NCBI GenBank assembly: GCA_963703075.1
Contig: OY969786.1
Span: 2,046,001-2,110,000 of the forward strand
Reading direction: 5' to 3'
DNA from: Korobacter sp963703075
GTDB lineage: Bacteria > Acidobacteriota > Terriglobia > Terriglobales > Acidobacteriaceae
DNA: 64,000 nt
Position 1 is the stretch's first letter, and every line of letters begins with the position of its first letter. The notes beneath the pieces were generated by a model. The model had not been told where the DNA came from and did no database searches. It worked only from the letters and a program-made list of their open reading frames with translations. The translations under genes were made by a program, and so were the position numbers. Positions 1 through 9,695 of this stretch are shown piece after piece.

Positions 1-1587
1 CTGGTTGGGAAGAATAAAAGGGTCTTCGATCGGGCTACCGAGATCATGCGGAGCGGATCCGGCAACCTTGCGTTCAGTGGGCACAAGCTTGTGGTCTTTA
101 TCGGATTCCCACGCCCAGATGTAGTCCTGCTTGATCGTTTCCGGAATGGTATCGGCGTACTCGCGCATCTCCTGCTTTTCTATTTCAGGCCAGAACTTCG
201 CCAGCGGAAATGAACCATAGAAGCGGACGTCGAGAGTACCGTAGTAGGGATAGTCGAAGCACTCCATGAAGCTGAAGCTATCCTCCTTGACCGCAGAAGG
301 ATGGTTTGGATTGCCAGGTTTGCCGACTTCATGGGCCCAGAGAGTGCCGCCATCGGCAAGATCGTAGAGTTCGTTGAAGAGCATCCCGCGATACCACAGG
401 GGCTTGTCCTCGTTCTCGATGTAGGGCTTCTGCCAGGCATCGATCTGGCGGCTCCAGTCCTGTCCATTCTCGAGGGCGATGCGAGCGATCTTCCAGGCGT
501 TGGTACCGGAGCGATCGAAGAAACGGGTGTAATGGCGCGCCCATTTGCGGCCGAGGCCGAATTGCACGTAGGGGAGATCCCAGGAAAGGGCCATGGGAAC
601 AAGACGCTTCTCTCCCGGGGCGAGGGTGACGCGCACGGCGATGGCGCCGGCGAGGGGATCGCCGCTGCTGGCGAGGTTGGCGGCTACGTTGGGAAGACGG
701 CCATCTTTGGCGAAGGAATCCCAGACTTCAGCGCCGGAGCCAGTGGGACGATACGTAGTGAGATAGGTGATGTCCGAACCTTTACCGCCGAGCGCTGCGA
801 TCGCAAATTGTCCATCCCACTCGTCGGAAACACCGTCGGACCGGAGCCGATCGAAGACGAGACCTTGCATCTCTCCGTTCTGCAGAGATTCAGATTTGTA
901 GCGATTGATGTTCTGCGAGTTCAACCCGGCAGCGAAACCCGTGGTGGTGTCGCGGAACCACCCGATCATGTTCGTCCACGAAAAGAGGATGGAGACGGTG
1001 ACGCGTTTTTCGGTTGGGTTCGTGATGTACCAGTTATAAACGGCAACAGGATAGCTGGACTCTTTGTAGTTATCCGGAATGATGGGAGAAAACTGTTCGA
1101 GAGTGAGAGTCACCGGGAGCTGTTTCGACTTATAGGCAAACCATGATTTTGGATAGAGAGCGGCATAGTCTCCCCCGCCGACGGGATAGCTCCAGTTCCA
1201 GGCGGAGAGTTGGTGGCCTTCGGGCTTCTGGGTGGAGAGCACTTGCGCGGTCGACGCTTCGCCTTCGGGTTGAACGAAGACGGCAAACTGATTGGCGGGA
1301 ACATTCTGATACTTGTGGATACCAGCCTTGACGTGCCAGCGCTCGAAGTTTCCGCGGTAAGAGCGGGAGAAGGTGCCGGCTCCGAATCCGCCGACGGGTG
1401 CGCCTTGCCAATAGCCGTCGTCAATATTGGTGATCTCCGGTTTGTGACCGCCGGCGTTCGGAAGAGATTGACCGATGGGACGACGCCAGGCGGCGGCGGG
1501 AATGTCGTCACCGGCGAGGAGGAAATTTGCAGAAGAAAGAAGAAAGACCAGCAACACGAATTTCAATGGCAAGCGCCATTCAGACAT
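1..1587 (-). CDS. GH116 family glycosidase (GBA2-like), C-terminus beyond window
   Basis: The reading frame is open from ATG 1587 to the window edge (529 codons, no stop), so the C-terminus is missing. A signal peptide (about residues 1-27, ending FLLAG) is followed by the N-terminal beta-sandwich domain characteristic of bile-acid beta-glucosidase/GBA2 proteins, with GGHKPEITNIDDGYWQGAPV and GGFGAGTFSRSYRGNFERWH. Near residue 400 the catalytic (alpha/alpha)6 domain begins; FNELYDLADGGT carries Glu406, in the position I expect for the GH116 nucleophile. The acid/base Asp lies beyond the window. The start is supported by AGGAG five bases upstream. GH116 members hydrolyse beta-glucosides, beta-xylosides or glucosylceramide; the substrate cannot be read here. 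It lies last in a run with a TPR protein and a CRTAC1-like protein behind a TonB-dependent receptor, which suggests export and glycan or glycolipid degradation. Confidence 0.88.
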   Translation of the reverse strand, partial: MSEWRLPLKFVLLVFLLSSANFLLAGDDIPAAAWRRPIGQSLPNAGGHKPEITNIDDGYWQGAPVGGFGAGTFSRSYRGNFERWHVKAGIHKYQNVPANQFAVFVQPEGEASTAQVLSTQKPEGHQLSAWNWSYPVGGGDYAALYPKSWFAYKSKQLPVTLTLEQFSPIIPDNYKESSYPVAVYNWYITNPTEKRVTVSILFSWTNMIGWFRDTTTGFAAGLNSQNINRYKSESLQNGEMQGLVFDRLRSDGVSDEWDGQFAIAALGGKGSDITYLTTYRPTGSGAEVWDSFAKDGRLPNVAANLASSGDPLAGAIAVRVTLAPGEKRLVPMALSWDLPYVQFGLGRKWARHYTRFFDRSGTNAWKIARIALENGQDWSRQIDAWQKPYIENEDKPLWYRGMLFNELYDLADGGTLWAHEVGKPGNPNHPSAVKEDSFSFMECFDYPYYGTLDVRFYGSFPLAKFWPEIEKQEMREYADTIPETIKQDYIWAWESDKDHKLVPTERKVAGSAPHDLGSPIEDPFILPNQ

Positions 1588-1707
1588 GAGAACTCCTGCT
1601 GTAGAACGGGTGATTGCGGCCCCACACCGAGTCGCGTCGATACTAGTAGAAGATCGTTATTCTGGCAAAGAAATTACGATGATCACGATCGAAATTATGC
1701 GTGCACC

Positions 1708-3486
1708 TTAGGGCCGCTTGGCGGGGCCGGGCGTGATATTTTCGGCGGGGACGATGCCCTGCCCTTCCAGCACGGCATAGTACTTGTCCGCTTCGAGATC
1801 TTTGACGGTATCGACTTTGCCGGAAGGCCAACGGATCTCCAGGGAGTCGATCTTCGTGGCCGCACCGAGGCCGAAATGTACCCGAAGATCGCTTTGCGAG
1901 AGGTAGCTTCCTCCACTGTGGATCTCTTCGGTCTGGGTTATACCGCCGGCGACAATTTTAAGCCTGGCATTGAGGGCCAGCCGGTTACTCTTGGCGCCGG
2001 CAAGCTCGAAGCTGACCCAGTGGCTGCCCGGGACACCATGGTTTCTCAGGACCATGGGCTGGCCGTCGAGGTCGCCGATGACGACATCCATGTTGCCATC
2101 ATTAAAGAGGTCGCCGACGGCCAGACCACGCGACACGCGACGTTCCTTCAGGGCAGGACCGGCCTGGTCACTGGCATCGCAGAAGGTACCGTCTTTCTGG
2201 TTCAGATGGAGAAGCTTGGGTTCACGGTAACCACCGCCGGCGGGCAAGGAATCTACCTGGGGGTAAACGTGGCCGGCGACGGCGATAAGATCAAGCCACC
2301 CGTCATTGTCGAAGTCGACGAAGGCGGTTCCCCACTTCACCCAAGGCAAAGACGGCAAGGCGACACCCGACTTGTAGGAGACGTCGGTAAAGTCCCAGTT
2401 GCCATCGTTGCGATAGAGGAGGTCGTCCTCATCCTCGAAGTTGGTGATGTAGAGGTCGGGGCGACCGGTGTGTAGGTAGTCGCCGACGGCGATGCCCATG
2501 GACGCCTGCTCGGAGCCGTCTTCGCTGACTGCGGTGCCCGATTCGAGGCCGATCTCCTTGAAGGTGCCGTTACCTTCATTCTTATAAAGGAATTTCGGGG
2601 TGGAGTCGTTGGTTACGTAGATGTCGGGGCGGCCGGTGTTGTTGAAGTCCACAAAAATGGGCTGCATTCCGTAGTAACCACTCGGATCGTCGACCCCTGC
2701 TTGCTTGGAGACATTGGTGAAAGTGCCGTCGCCATTGTTGTGGAAGAGCGAATCGCCGGCGCCCTTGAGACCGCGGGGGCCGCATTGGACGTCGATGCCG
2801 TGGTATTTGCAGTTGGGAAACCGGCCGAAGCCGGGGAGATCGTTGAGATGGAAGTCGACGTAGTTGACGACCATGAGGTCGACATTGCCATCACCATCGT
2901 AGTCACCGAAGGAGGCACCTGTGGACCAGCGGCCATCGGAGACGCCGGCTTTCGCGGTGACGTCAGTAAAAGTGCCGTCGCCATTGTTGTGGTAGAGAAC
3001 GTTACCGCCGAGGCAGGTGACGTAGAGGTCGGGCCAGCCGTCGTTGTCGTAGTCACCGACGGCGCCTCCCATGGCGAAACAAGGCGAGTCGAGCCCAGAC
3101 TTGGGGGTAACGTCGGTGAAGGTGCCGTCGTGATTGTTGTGGTAAAGCGCGCCCTGGCTCTTCTGGCCTTTCATCGTCATTTCCACGGTAGGCGCATTGG
3201 TGAAATAGATGTCGGGCCAGCCGTCACGATCGTAGTCGATCAGAATCACGCCGCCACTCATGGATTCGACAATGTACTTCTTCGATGGGTCGGAGGTATG
3301 GGTGAAGTGGATGCCGGTTTTCGCGGTGATGTCTTCGAGTTGCGGCACGGGGCGTCCCGTGCACTTGGTGGACTTAGCTCCGGGCGGTGGCGGCGGAGGG
3401 GCGTTGTGGCCCATCTGCGCAGAGGAGGAAGTTGCCAGGAACGCGGCAAGGGTAAAGGCTGCAAATTGTCGTTCGAAGATCTTCAC
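1708..3486 (-). CDS. CRTAC1-like secreted protein: FG-GAP/VCBS repeats plus ASPIC/UnbV domain
   Basis: 592 residues. A signal peptide (1-23, ending TSSSAQ) and a proline-rich linker precede about seven FG-GAP/VCBS repeats (about 70-480) with Ca-binding-like loops such as DYDRDGWPDIYFTN and repeated HNN(G/H)DGTFTDVT strands, predicting an extracellular or periplasmic beta-propeller. Residues about 495-565 form the ASPIC/UnbV domain (NSGGSYLSQSDLRVHFGLG-type sequence and EIRWPSGKVD). The family is named after human cartilage acidic protein 1; its bacterial role is not established. It starts 11 bases after the upstream TPR gene and is probably co-transcribed with it and with the GH116 gene, so a surface carbohydrate- or Ca-binding role is an inference. 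Three paralogues lie in this window. Confidence 0.85.
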   Translation of the reverse strand: MKIFERQFAAFTLAAFLATSSSAQMGHNAPPPPPPGAKSTKCTGRPVPQLEDITAKTGIHFTHTSDPSKKYIVESMSGGVILIDYDRDGWPDIYFTNAPTVEMTMKGQKSQGALYHNNHDGTFTDVTPKSGLDSPCFAMGGAVGDYDNDGWPDLYVTCLGGNVLYHNNGDGTFTDVTAKAGVSDGRWSTGASFGDYDGDGNVDLMVVNYVDFHLNDLPGFGRFPNCKYHGIDVQCGPRGLKGAGDSLFHNNGDGTFTNVSKQAGVDDPSGYYGMQPIFVDFNNTGRPDIYVTNDSTPKFLYKNEGNGTFKEIGLESGTAVSEDGSEQASMGIAVGDYLHTGRPDLYITNFEDEDDLLYRNDGNWDFTDVSYKSGVALPSLPWVKWGTAFVDFDNDGWLDLIAVAGHVYPQVDSLPAGGGYREPKLLHLNQKDGTFCDASDQAGPALKERRVSRGLAVGDLFNDGNMDVVIGDLDGQPMVLRNHGVPGSHWVSFELAGAKSNRLALNARLKIVAGGITQTEEIHSGGSYLSQSDLRVHFGLGAATKIDSLEIRWPSGKVDTVKDLEADKYYAVLEGQGIVPAENITPGPAKRP

Positions 3487-3497
3487 GCGATAGCGAC

Positions 3498-5927
3498 CTA
3501 GGGATTCTGTTTGGGCAAAGACGTCTGTTCACGCGCCTTGGCTTTGAGCTGCTTATACAACTCCAGTTCGCGATCGGCGTCGGCGGTGCGCGAACGCTTG
3601 CGATAGGCGGCTTGGAGCTGGTAGTGGACGTAGTCTACCTGAGGGATGAGGTGAGCGGCGATTTCCAGATGGCCGATGGCCTCGTCGAGCTGACCGCGAT
3701 CGAGAAGGATTTTGCCAACCTGGTATTGGGCGTTGGCATAGCTGGGATTGGCGTCGATCACGGCGCGGAAGATGGCGAGAGCGTCGTCGACCTTGGCCTG
3801 CTGTAAATCGACGAAGCCGAGGTTGTAGCGGGCATCGAGATCGCCGGGGGAAAGCGCGAGCTCGGCCTGGAACTCATTGGCGGCTTCGGTCCAGTGTTCC
3901 CAGCGAAGATAAGCCAGTCCGGTGAAGTAGTGGGCCTTCAGCAGTGCGGGATCGGACTCGGCGGCGCGGTGGAGAACATCGACGGCGCGATGATAGTCAC
4001 CGATCTCGGTCCATAGCTGTCCGACGAGGAGCAGGGTGTCGTTGGGAATTTTTGCGTTTTCGAACTGGAGAAGGACGGCGGAAGATTTCTTGAGGTCGCC
4101 GGTGCGTGCGAGAGAGGCGGCCCAGGCATAGCCAACGGTGGGATCCTGCATGCCGCGGGGACCGAGTGGCTCAAAGGTTTTGGATGCATCGGCGAATTGG
4201 TCGCTGGCGAAGTAGGCCATGCCGAGCATGGCACGCACGGGTGCATCGGCAGGCTTTTCTTCGAGGGCACGAGAGAGTCCGCGAATGGCCTCTGGATAAT
4301 CATTTTCCTTGAAGGCGCAGAGTCCGAGGTTCTTGGCCAGGCCGGGAGTCGCGGGGTTCCAATGTTCAGCCTGCTGGAAGTGGGCGAGAGCTACGGAATA
4401 TGCGCCGCGAACGGCTTCGGCGGTGGCGAGATCGCTGAGGCTCGCGCCGAGAATCAGCCGCAGGCGACTCTCCTGCGATTCAGCGGCGGTGCGCTGTTTC
4501 GCGGTGAGATTCGAGCGGGCGAAGGTGGAAGCATCGAGGCGGGCGAAGGGATCGGTGTTGGCCGGAAGAAGCGGAGCGGCTTCGGTCTCGGCCTCGGGAT
4601 TGAGAGCAACGATGGCCGCGGAGTCGCCCACTCCCGCGGCTGCCGCGGTCTGGGCGACATTTTGCTGCGTCTGCGCCATGGTCTTGTTCTGCAGATCGCG
4701 GGCCTTCACGAGATAAGTTTCCGCTTCATCCTTGCGGCCGGACGTGGAGAGAATGCGTCCGAGGTCAACGTACGCGCGGCGGATTTGATAATTGGAACGC
4801 GCTTCATCTTTACCGGTCAGTTCAACCGCCTTGCGCAGCGTCTCTTCAGCGCGCTTCATGTCGCCCTGCGCGTAAGCGTTCAGTCCCATGTAAAGCCACG
4901 GTTCAGGCCAGGTCGGACGGGCTTCGGCGGCGATCTTCAGATATTTATCCGACTCGTCGTACTGGCGCTCTTCGGAAGCAAGAAAGCCGAGCATGTAATT
5001 GGCGAGGAAGTCATGAGGGAAATTCTGCTGCTCCTTGAGGAGCTCGGCCTTGGCTTCGGGGGTGGGCTTCCATTCGTTCATCGAGAGGCGCGCCAGCCCC
5101 AGAAAGTAATGGGCATGGGGCGTTTTCGGATCGAGCTGAACGGCCCGCTCCAATTCGCGGATGGCGGCCGGAAGGTCTCCGGCATCACGATAGGCACGGC
5201 CAAAGAGAACGTGGAGTGAACCGCTGTCGCCGGCAACGTCGACCATTTTCTGGAAGACGCCGGCGGCACGCTCCTTGTCCTGAGGATCTTTGCTGGCGAG
5301 CAGGCAAATACCCAGCGAATACAGGGATTCGATATCAGGCTCGCGCTGCACCGCCCGGGAAAGCGCCTCGGCGGCCTGCGGATATTGGCGCTTGCGCATG
5401 AGGGTACGCCCAAGGACGGTGTTCGCCCGCACATTGTCGGGATTAGCGGCCAGAGCCTGGTTCACCTGGGTGACAGCCTCATCGAGTTGGTTGGCGTTGA
5501 GGTCGGCGATGGCGAGGTCGATGCGGGTATCGGGTTGGTCGTCGAGTTCCAGCGAATTGCGATAGAGCTCAATGGCCTGGGGATAGGCGCGCTCGAGAAG
5601 CCGCAATTGTCCTAACTCGCGCAAGGCAAGAGCGGCGAGACGGCGATTGGCCTGATCGATGGCGTCTGCATTGCCGCCGGCGCGGGCGGCATCGGCTTCC
5701 TTGACGCGTCGCGCCAGTTCAGCTTCCGCTTGTGAGGTGTTCCCGACAGGCCGCGCCGCGTCTTTTTTTGGAGGAGCGGATTGCGCGGGCAGGGTATGAG
5801 GGCTGAGGCCGGTCGCCGCGATCAGCAAAGTGAGTAATACGGCGTGGAGTTTGAAGCTAGGTTTCTGTCGCCCGGCGCGACACAAGGAGTCTGGATCGAG
5901 CCTGGCTGGGAATTGAATTCTGCGCAC
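3498..5927 (-). CDS. secreted TPR-repeat protein
   Basis: 809 residues. After a basic N-terminus there is a hydrophobic segment (about 27-48, FKLHAVLLTLLIAATG) that looks like a signal peptide, then TPR units through most of the length, in two blocks (about 65-420 and 490-800) separated by an Ala/Pro-rich linker. Units show the usual pattern, for example A-NPDNVRANTVLGRTLMRK and DLDARYNLGFVDLQQ. TPR arrays are protein-binding scaffolds and no catalytic motif is visible. It sits between the TonB-dependent receptor and the CRTAC1-like gene on the same strand. SusD proteins are also TPR-based, so it may serve as an analogous partner of the receptor; this is inference. The chosen start is the first Met; an internal start nearer the hydrophobic segment is possible. 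Confidence 0.82.
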   Translation of the reverse strand: MRRIQFPARLDPDSLCRAGRQKPSFKLHAVLLTLLIAATGLSPHTLPAQSAPPKKDAARPVGNTSQAEAELARRVKEADAARAGGNADAIDQANRRLAALALRELGQLRLLERAYPQAIELYRNSLELDDQPDTRIDLAIADLNANQLDEAVTQVNQALAANPDNVRANTVLGRTLMRKRQYPQAAEALSRAVQREPDIESLYSLGICLLASKDPQDKERAAGVFQKMVDVAGDSGSLHVLFGRAYRDAGDLPAAIRELERAVQLDPKTPHAHYFLGLARLSMNEWKPTPEAKAELLKEQQNFPHDFLANYMLGFLASEERQYDESDKYLKIAAEARPTWPEPWLYMGLNAYAQGDMKRAEETLRKAVELTGKDEARSNYQIRRAYVDLGRILSTSGRKDEAETYLVKARDLQNKTMAQTQQNVAQTAAAAGVGDSAAIVALNPEAETEAAPLLPANTDPFARLDASTFARSNLTAKQRTAAESQESRLRLILGASLSDLATAEAVRGAYSVALAHFQQAEHWNPATPGLAKNLGLCAFKENDYPEAIRGLSRALEEKPADAPVRAMLGMAYFASDQFADASKTFEPLGPRGMQDPTVGYAWAASLARTGDLKKSSAVLLQFENAKIPNDTLLLVGQLWTEIGDYHRAVDVLHRAAESDPALLKAHYFTGLAYLRWEHWTEAANEFQAELALSPGDLDARYNLGFVDLQQAKVDDALAIFRAVIDANPSYANAQYQVGKILLDRGQLDEAIGHLEIAAHLIPQVDYVHYQLQAAYRKRSRTADADRELELYKQLKAKAREQTSLPKQNP

Positions 5928-5945
5928 TCGGTCCCAGATTAAAGT

Positions 5946-5973
5946 GGCGGGGCTTAAAGTTTCAAGCCCCGCC
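5946..5973 (-). terminator. hairpin after the receptor gene (weak terminator or REP-like element)
   Basis: A perfect 10-bp stem (GGCGGGGCTT paired with AAGCCCCGCC) with an 8-base loop lies in the 80-base gap between the receptor stop and the TPR start. Read on the minus strand it is followed by ACTTTAATC, a poor U tract, so it may attenuate rather than stop transcription into the TPR gene. Confidence 0.5.
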
Positions 5974-6007
5974 TTCGGAGGTTACGACATGTTGGTTGAG
6001 TGAGAGG

Positions 6008-9000
6008 TTAGAACGTGAACTTCATGCCGTACTGCATTTCGCGTCCAGGTCGAACCTGAGTAGCTTGGCCAAAGGTGCCGAGTCCGGCGGTATTGTAGCT
6101 GGTCACGACATTATTGGTTGGGCTGCAAGGAGCCGATCCGCACACTAAGTTGCTAGCGGAGTAGCCGTTGGAGAAGCCGTTTCCGGTGAAGTTGGCATGG
6201 TTGAAGATGTTGAACATATCCAGGCTGAACTTGATCCGAAGCCTCTCGCGGATGAACCAGCTCTTGGCGAACTGGACGTCGAAGTTAATGTTGCCAGGAC
6301 CGGAACAGATGCCGCGACCCGCAGTATTGGAAGGAATGGTGCCGAGGGCATATCCGACCAAGGTAAAGGCTGCGGGATTGAGAATCTGATCGGCAGGAGC
6401 TCCGGGCACGGACGAGTTACAGCCAACGCCGGTTACGAGGGGGCGCTGGTTGCTGGTGAAGCCGGAGCCGAACAAGGAGTTGAGTGTGCTGCCGCCGACG
6501 GCGCTGGCACCGCTGGTGAATACGCTGAGAGAGTTGCCGTCCTCGATTTGGGCAATGCTGTTCAACTCCCAACCGCCGACCGCCTGCTGGACGAATTCGT
6601 TGTGTCCAGCGAACTTCGGCAGGTAGAGCACCTCGTTGGCAACGAAGATGTTCGCACGGTTGATGTTGGAGTTGCCCTTATCGAGACTGGGGTTGCCGTT
6701 ATAGGTCCAAGCTTCCTGGTTCACGCTGCCTGACGAGTTGTCGAGGTCAACGTTGCCGATGGAGTGGGACCAGGTATAGGCCGCCTGGAAGTTGCCCCAG
6801 CCGCCAGTTTGCGACCGGAACAGGGCTTGCAGGGCGTTGTAATCGGAGTGACCTTGGCGAGCGAACTCACCAATTTCTCCGAAGTTGCCGGCAGGGCGAT
6901 AGGCGTTCTGGGCGGAGCCGCTCACGAAAGCAGCGTTGATCCAGTTGGCCGGCGCGATCTGGTTGAGATCGAGCATGGAGGTGAGGTGGATACCGACGTT
7001 GCCGACATAGCCGAGCTGCACGGTCGTGTTACGCGCAACTTGCTGTTCCAACGAAACGTTCCACTGCCAGCTGTTCGGGGTTACGCCGCGGGGATCCTTC
7101 GCAGCGTTGGGCGAAACAGCGGGATTCGACAACGGTGCGGCTGTATCCAAGGGACGCACGGAGGTTGCGTTGATCACGAATGGCGCGGTGCGGGCGAGGC
7201 TCTCGTCCATGCCGACCAGTTCGCGCTGGAAGAATTGACCACCGCCTAAACGGAGGGCAGTCTTGCCATTGCCAAAGACATCCCACGCGATACCGATACG
7301 AGGGGCGATGTCGTGGTTGTTCTGGTTGACGAGGGAGCGATTCGGACCCGGAGTACCGTCGGAGAGCGGAAGCGGAATTCCGAGCGCCGAAAGGGCTGCA
7401 GCCGCGTTCTGGCAAGGGGTGGTGCCCGGCACGATGATGACGCCGTTGCAGGCATCGCTGGCGGGCAAGGCGGGATTATAGTCGGCCAGGCTGAACGAAG
7501 CCCAGTGATTGTCAGAGGCATACGGTTCGCGGTAGAAGGACCAGCGGAAGCCGTAATCGATGGTTAACCGGCGATTGACCTTCCACGAATCCTGGAAATA
7601 CCACTCGAAATCATGCCAGTGTACGTAGGCGGTCGCATTAATACTATTCTCGCCCATGGTGAAGGTTTGAGGGGCCGCACCGGTTCCAGGCAAGAGCAGG
7701 TTGGCCAACTGATTGTTCGTTTGATAAGCCACGCCACTGCCGGCATTGATGGTCGGTTGGTCGGTACCACCGTTGTTGTTCTCAATTTTGGCGTTGGTGC
7801 TATAAAACGCGCCAACCTTGAAAGTGTGGTTGCCCCGGACCTTGGTCAGGTTGTCCTGAACGGTATAGAGATCCTCATGGTTTGCGTAGGGAGCGATATC
7901 CCAGATGGTCTGCTGGCTGCCGTACGGTTGCAGGCCGCCCCAAGCCGATTCCGGCAGAGAACCCGGAAGCTTCAGGGAGGCAGGCCAGGAGGTTGGGATG
8001 GCCGCGTTGACCTGTCCTACCAATCCGGCGTTGGAGCCACCAAGCGACGTGATGATCGCATTGTGACCGTAACCAAATTCGACGTCGTTCACGAGTGAGT
8101 TGGTAATGGTCGAGCTCAACTTAGCCATGACGCTCTTGGAAGGCTGGCTCCAGTTGGCAGAGACGGTGGGGAAAATCGAATCGCCCCAGAACGAGCCCGG
8201 GTTCGGAGCTGGGTTGGTCCAGGAATCCTGGGTCCAGCGGAAACTGGCGCGCTCACTCTTGGTGATGTCGTAATCGGAGCGGACGTTCCACTCGCTCCAA
8301 TTCAGTTTGTTATTGACGGGCTCCGCCCAATTCTTTCCATCGGCGCCGGCTACCTTGTTCGGCAGAGGATAGAACTGCGCATAGAGAAGACCCGCAGCAT
8401 CAGGGCTGGCGATCTTTAAGGGGTTACCCGCGGCCTGGAATTGGGCAGGGATGGTAGGAACGGTTGCCCCGCAACTTGTGCCAGCCGAAAAATCTCCCGC
8501 GCGCTCAGCGGCAGTCGGCACGCAAGCTGATTCCGACTGGCCACGAATTTCGCGATTCCATTCCTGGTTCCACCAGAAGAACAACTTGTTCTTAATGACC
8601 GGGCCGCTAATGTTGTAACCCCAGTCATTGCGGCGAAGTTCGGCTTTACCGGTGTTGTTGTTGTTGGAGAACCAGTCGTTCGCGTCGAGTGCATCGTTAC
8701 GACCGGCGTAGAAGGCTCCGCCATGGAACTGGTTGGTACCGGATTTGGTGGTAATGCTGATAATCGCGCCGGACGCCTGGCCGTATTCCGGACCATAGGA
8801 GTTGCGGATCATCTTGAACTCGGCGATGGTATCGATCGAGGGATAGACGAGAATCGTGCGGTTGGAACCGACGTCGTTGTTGTTGACGCCGTCCACCAGG
8901 AAGAGGTTGTTGGTGTAGGGGTTGCCGTTGACGGAGAAATCGACGCCGCCGGCGAGACCCTTATCGCGACCATCGAAGGAGTTGGCGGCAGAGACACCGG

Positions 9001-9526
9001 GGGAAAGCTGGGTGAGTCCGACGAAGTTTTCACCGTTCAAAGGAAGTTCGCGGACCTGGGTACCTTCGACGACTTCACCGAGGGAGGCACTGGTGGTTTG
9101 CACTTCAAGGGCATCGGCCTCGACCGTCACCTTTTCACTGACGTTGCCGACGTCGAGCTTGGCATTGACTTCGGAGTTGGTGGAGACGTGGACCTCTACG
9201 TCTTTCGCCACGAACTCTTTGAAATTCGCCTGCTCAACGTGAACTTCGTACTTGCCGACCGGCAACTGCTGAACGGAAAAGGACCCGGTTCCGCTGGAGG
9301 TGGCCTTGCTGGTGGCGTTCGTTCCCGTGTTGATAACGGTCACGGTGGCGCCGGGGATCGCCGCGCCGGAAGAATCGGTCACGGTGCCGGTGATCGAACC
9401 GGCATAGTTTTGCGCCTGCGCGGCAACAGAAAACACCAGCAGGACCCAAAGTATGGTGAGAATCAAGTGGCGGAAAGAAATCGCAGCTCCGCCTGCGGGA
9501 CGCAGTTGTTCCGATGAAATACGCAT
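6008..9526 (-). CDS. TonB-dependent receptor, Oar-like, with carboxypeptidase-regulatory-like N-terminal domain
   Basis: 1172 residues, typical for acidobacterial Oar-like outer-membrane proteins. A hydrophobic signal (about 20-39, ending VAAQAQ) is followed by a carboxypeptidase-regulatory-like beta-sandwich (about 42-125; GTVTDSSGAAIPGATVTV), a plug domain (about 130-275; VRELPLNGENFVGLTQLSPG, LFLVDGVNNND, YGQASGAIISITTKSGTN) and a beta-barrel to the C-terminal Phe (MQYGMKFTF), the usual outer-membrane signature. It would import a large ligand using TonB energy; no TonB, ExbB or ExbD gene is in the window. TPR, CRTAC1-like and GH116 genes follow on the same strand, pointing to an oligosaccharide or glycoconjugate ligand. 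A promoter and operator-like inverted repeat precede it, beside the divergent LacI-type gene. Confidence 0.9.
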   Translation of the reverse strand: MRISSEQLRPAGGAAISFRHLILTILWVLLVFSVAAQAQNYAGSITGTVTDSSGAAIPGATVTVINTGTNATSKATSSGTGSFSVQQLPVGKYEVHVEQANFKEFVAKDVEVHVSTNSEVNAKLDVGNVSEKVTVEADALEVQTTSASLGEVVEGTQVRELPLNGENFVGLTQLSPGVSAANSFDGRDKGLAGGVDFSVNGNPYTNNLFLVDGVNNNDVGSNRTILVYPSIDTIAEFKMIRNSYGPEYGQASGAIISITTKSGTNQFHGGAFYAGRNDALDANDWFSNNNNTGKAELRRNDWGYNISGPVIKNKLFFWWNQEWNREIRGQSESACVPTAAERAGDFSAGTSCGATVPTIPAQFQAAGNPLKIASPDAAGLLYAQFYPLPNKVAGADGKNWAEPVNNKLNWSEWNVRSDYDITKSERASFRWTQDSWTNPAPNPGSFWGDSIFPTVSANWSQPSKSVMAKLSSTITNSLVNDVEFGYGHNAIITSLGGSNAGLVGQVNAAIPTSWPASLKLPGSLPESAWGGLQPYGSQQTIWDIAPYANHEDLYTVQDNLTKVRGNHTFKVGAFYSTNAKIENNNGGTDQPTINAGSGVAYQTNNQLANLLLPGTGAAPQTFTMGENSINATAYVHWHDFEWYFQDSWKVNRRLTIDYGFRWSFYREPYASDNHWASFSLADYNPALPASDACNGVIIVPGTTPCQNAAAALSALGIPLPLSDGTPGPNRSLVNQNNHDIAPRIGIAWDVFGNGKTALRLGGGQFFQRELVGMDESLARTAPFVINATSVRPLDTAAPLSNPAVSPNAAKDPRGVTPNSWQWNVSLEQQVARNTTVQLGYVGNVGIHLTSMLDLNQIAPANWINAAFVSGSAQNAYRPAGNFGEIGEFARQGHSDYNALQALFRSQTGGWGNFQAAYTWSHSIGNVDLDNSSGSVNQEAWTYNGNPSLDKGNSNINRANIFVANEVLYLPKFAGHNEFVQQAVGGWELNSIAQIEDGNSLSVFTSGASAVGGSTLNSLFGSGFTSNQRPLVTGVGCNSSVPGAPADQILNPAAFTLVGYALGTIPSNTAGRGICSGPGNINFDVQFAKSWFIRERLRIKFSLDMFNIFNHANFTGNGFSNGYSASNLVCGSAPCSPTNNVVTSYNTAGLGTFGQATQVRPGREMQYGMKFTF

Positions 9527-9634
9527 GCTCCACCCTCAATTTGGTTAGCACTGATACACAGCCTGCCGTGCATGAACCCCAACGTCCCGCAAGGCAGGTA
9601 AAGGAAGCCCCACAACTCTTTTTATGTTTGGACG

Positions 9635-9660
9635 ACGCCTAATAGATTCCCATTAGGTGT
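9635..9660. promoter_or_regulatory. operator-like inverted repeat over the predicted receptor transcription start
   Basis: ACGCCTAAT, eight bases, ATTAGGTGT: arms match at eight of nine positions (CCTAAT/ATTAGG core perfect). It covers roughly +1 to +23 of the predicted receptor promoter, where a repressor would block initiation. The LacI-type regulator encoded alongside at 9942 is the natural candidate to bind it; binding is inferred. Confidence 0.5.
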
Positions 9661-9664
9661 AAGG

Positions 9665-9693
9665 GTTTTAATCTGAGCGAATCGAGATGTCAA
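9665..9693 (-). promoter_or_regulatory. sigma70-like promoter for the receptor gene
   Basis: On the minus strand a perfect -35 box TTGACA (9693-9688), a 17-base spacer and a -10 box TAAAAC (9670-9665, four of six matches to consensus) predict a start near 9657, about 130 bases before the receptor ATG at 9526. Confidence 0.55.
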
Positions 9694-9695
9694 CG

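Noticed and set aside
1210..3501. Plus-strand open frames of 421 and 266 codons over the CRTAC1-like gene and GH116 start
   Set aside because: They read the complement of repeated Asp-Gly-Asp codons, giving repetitive Val/Ile/Asp sequence; both are shadows.
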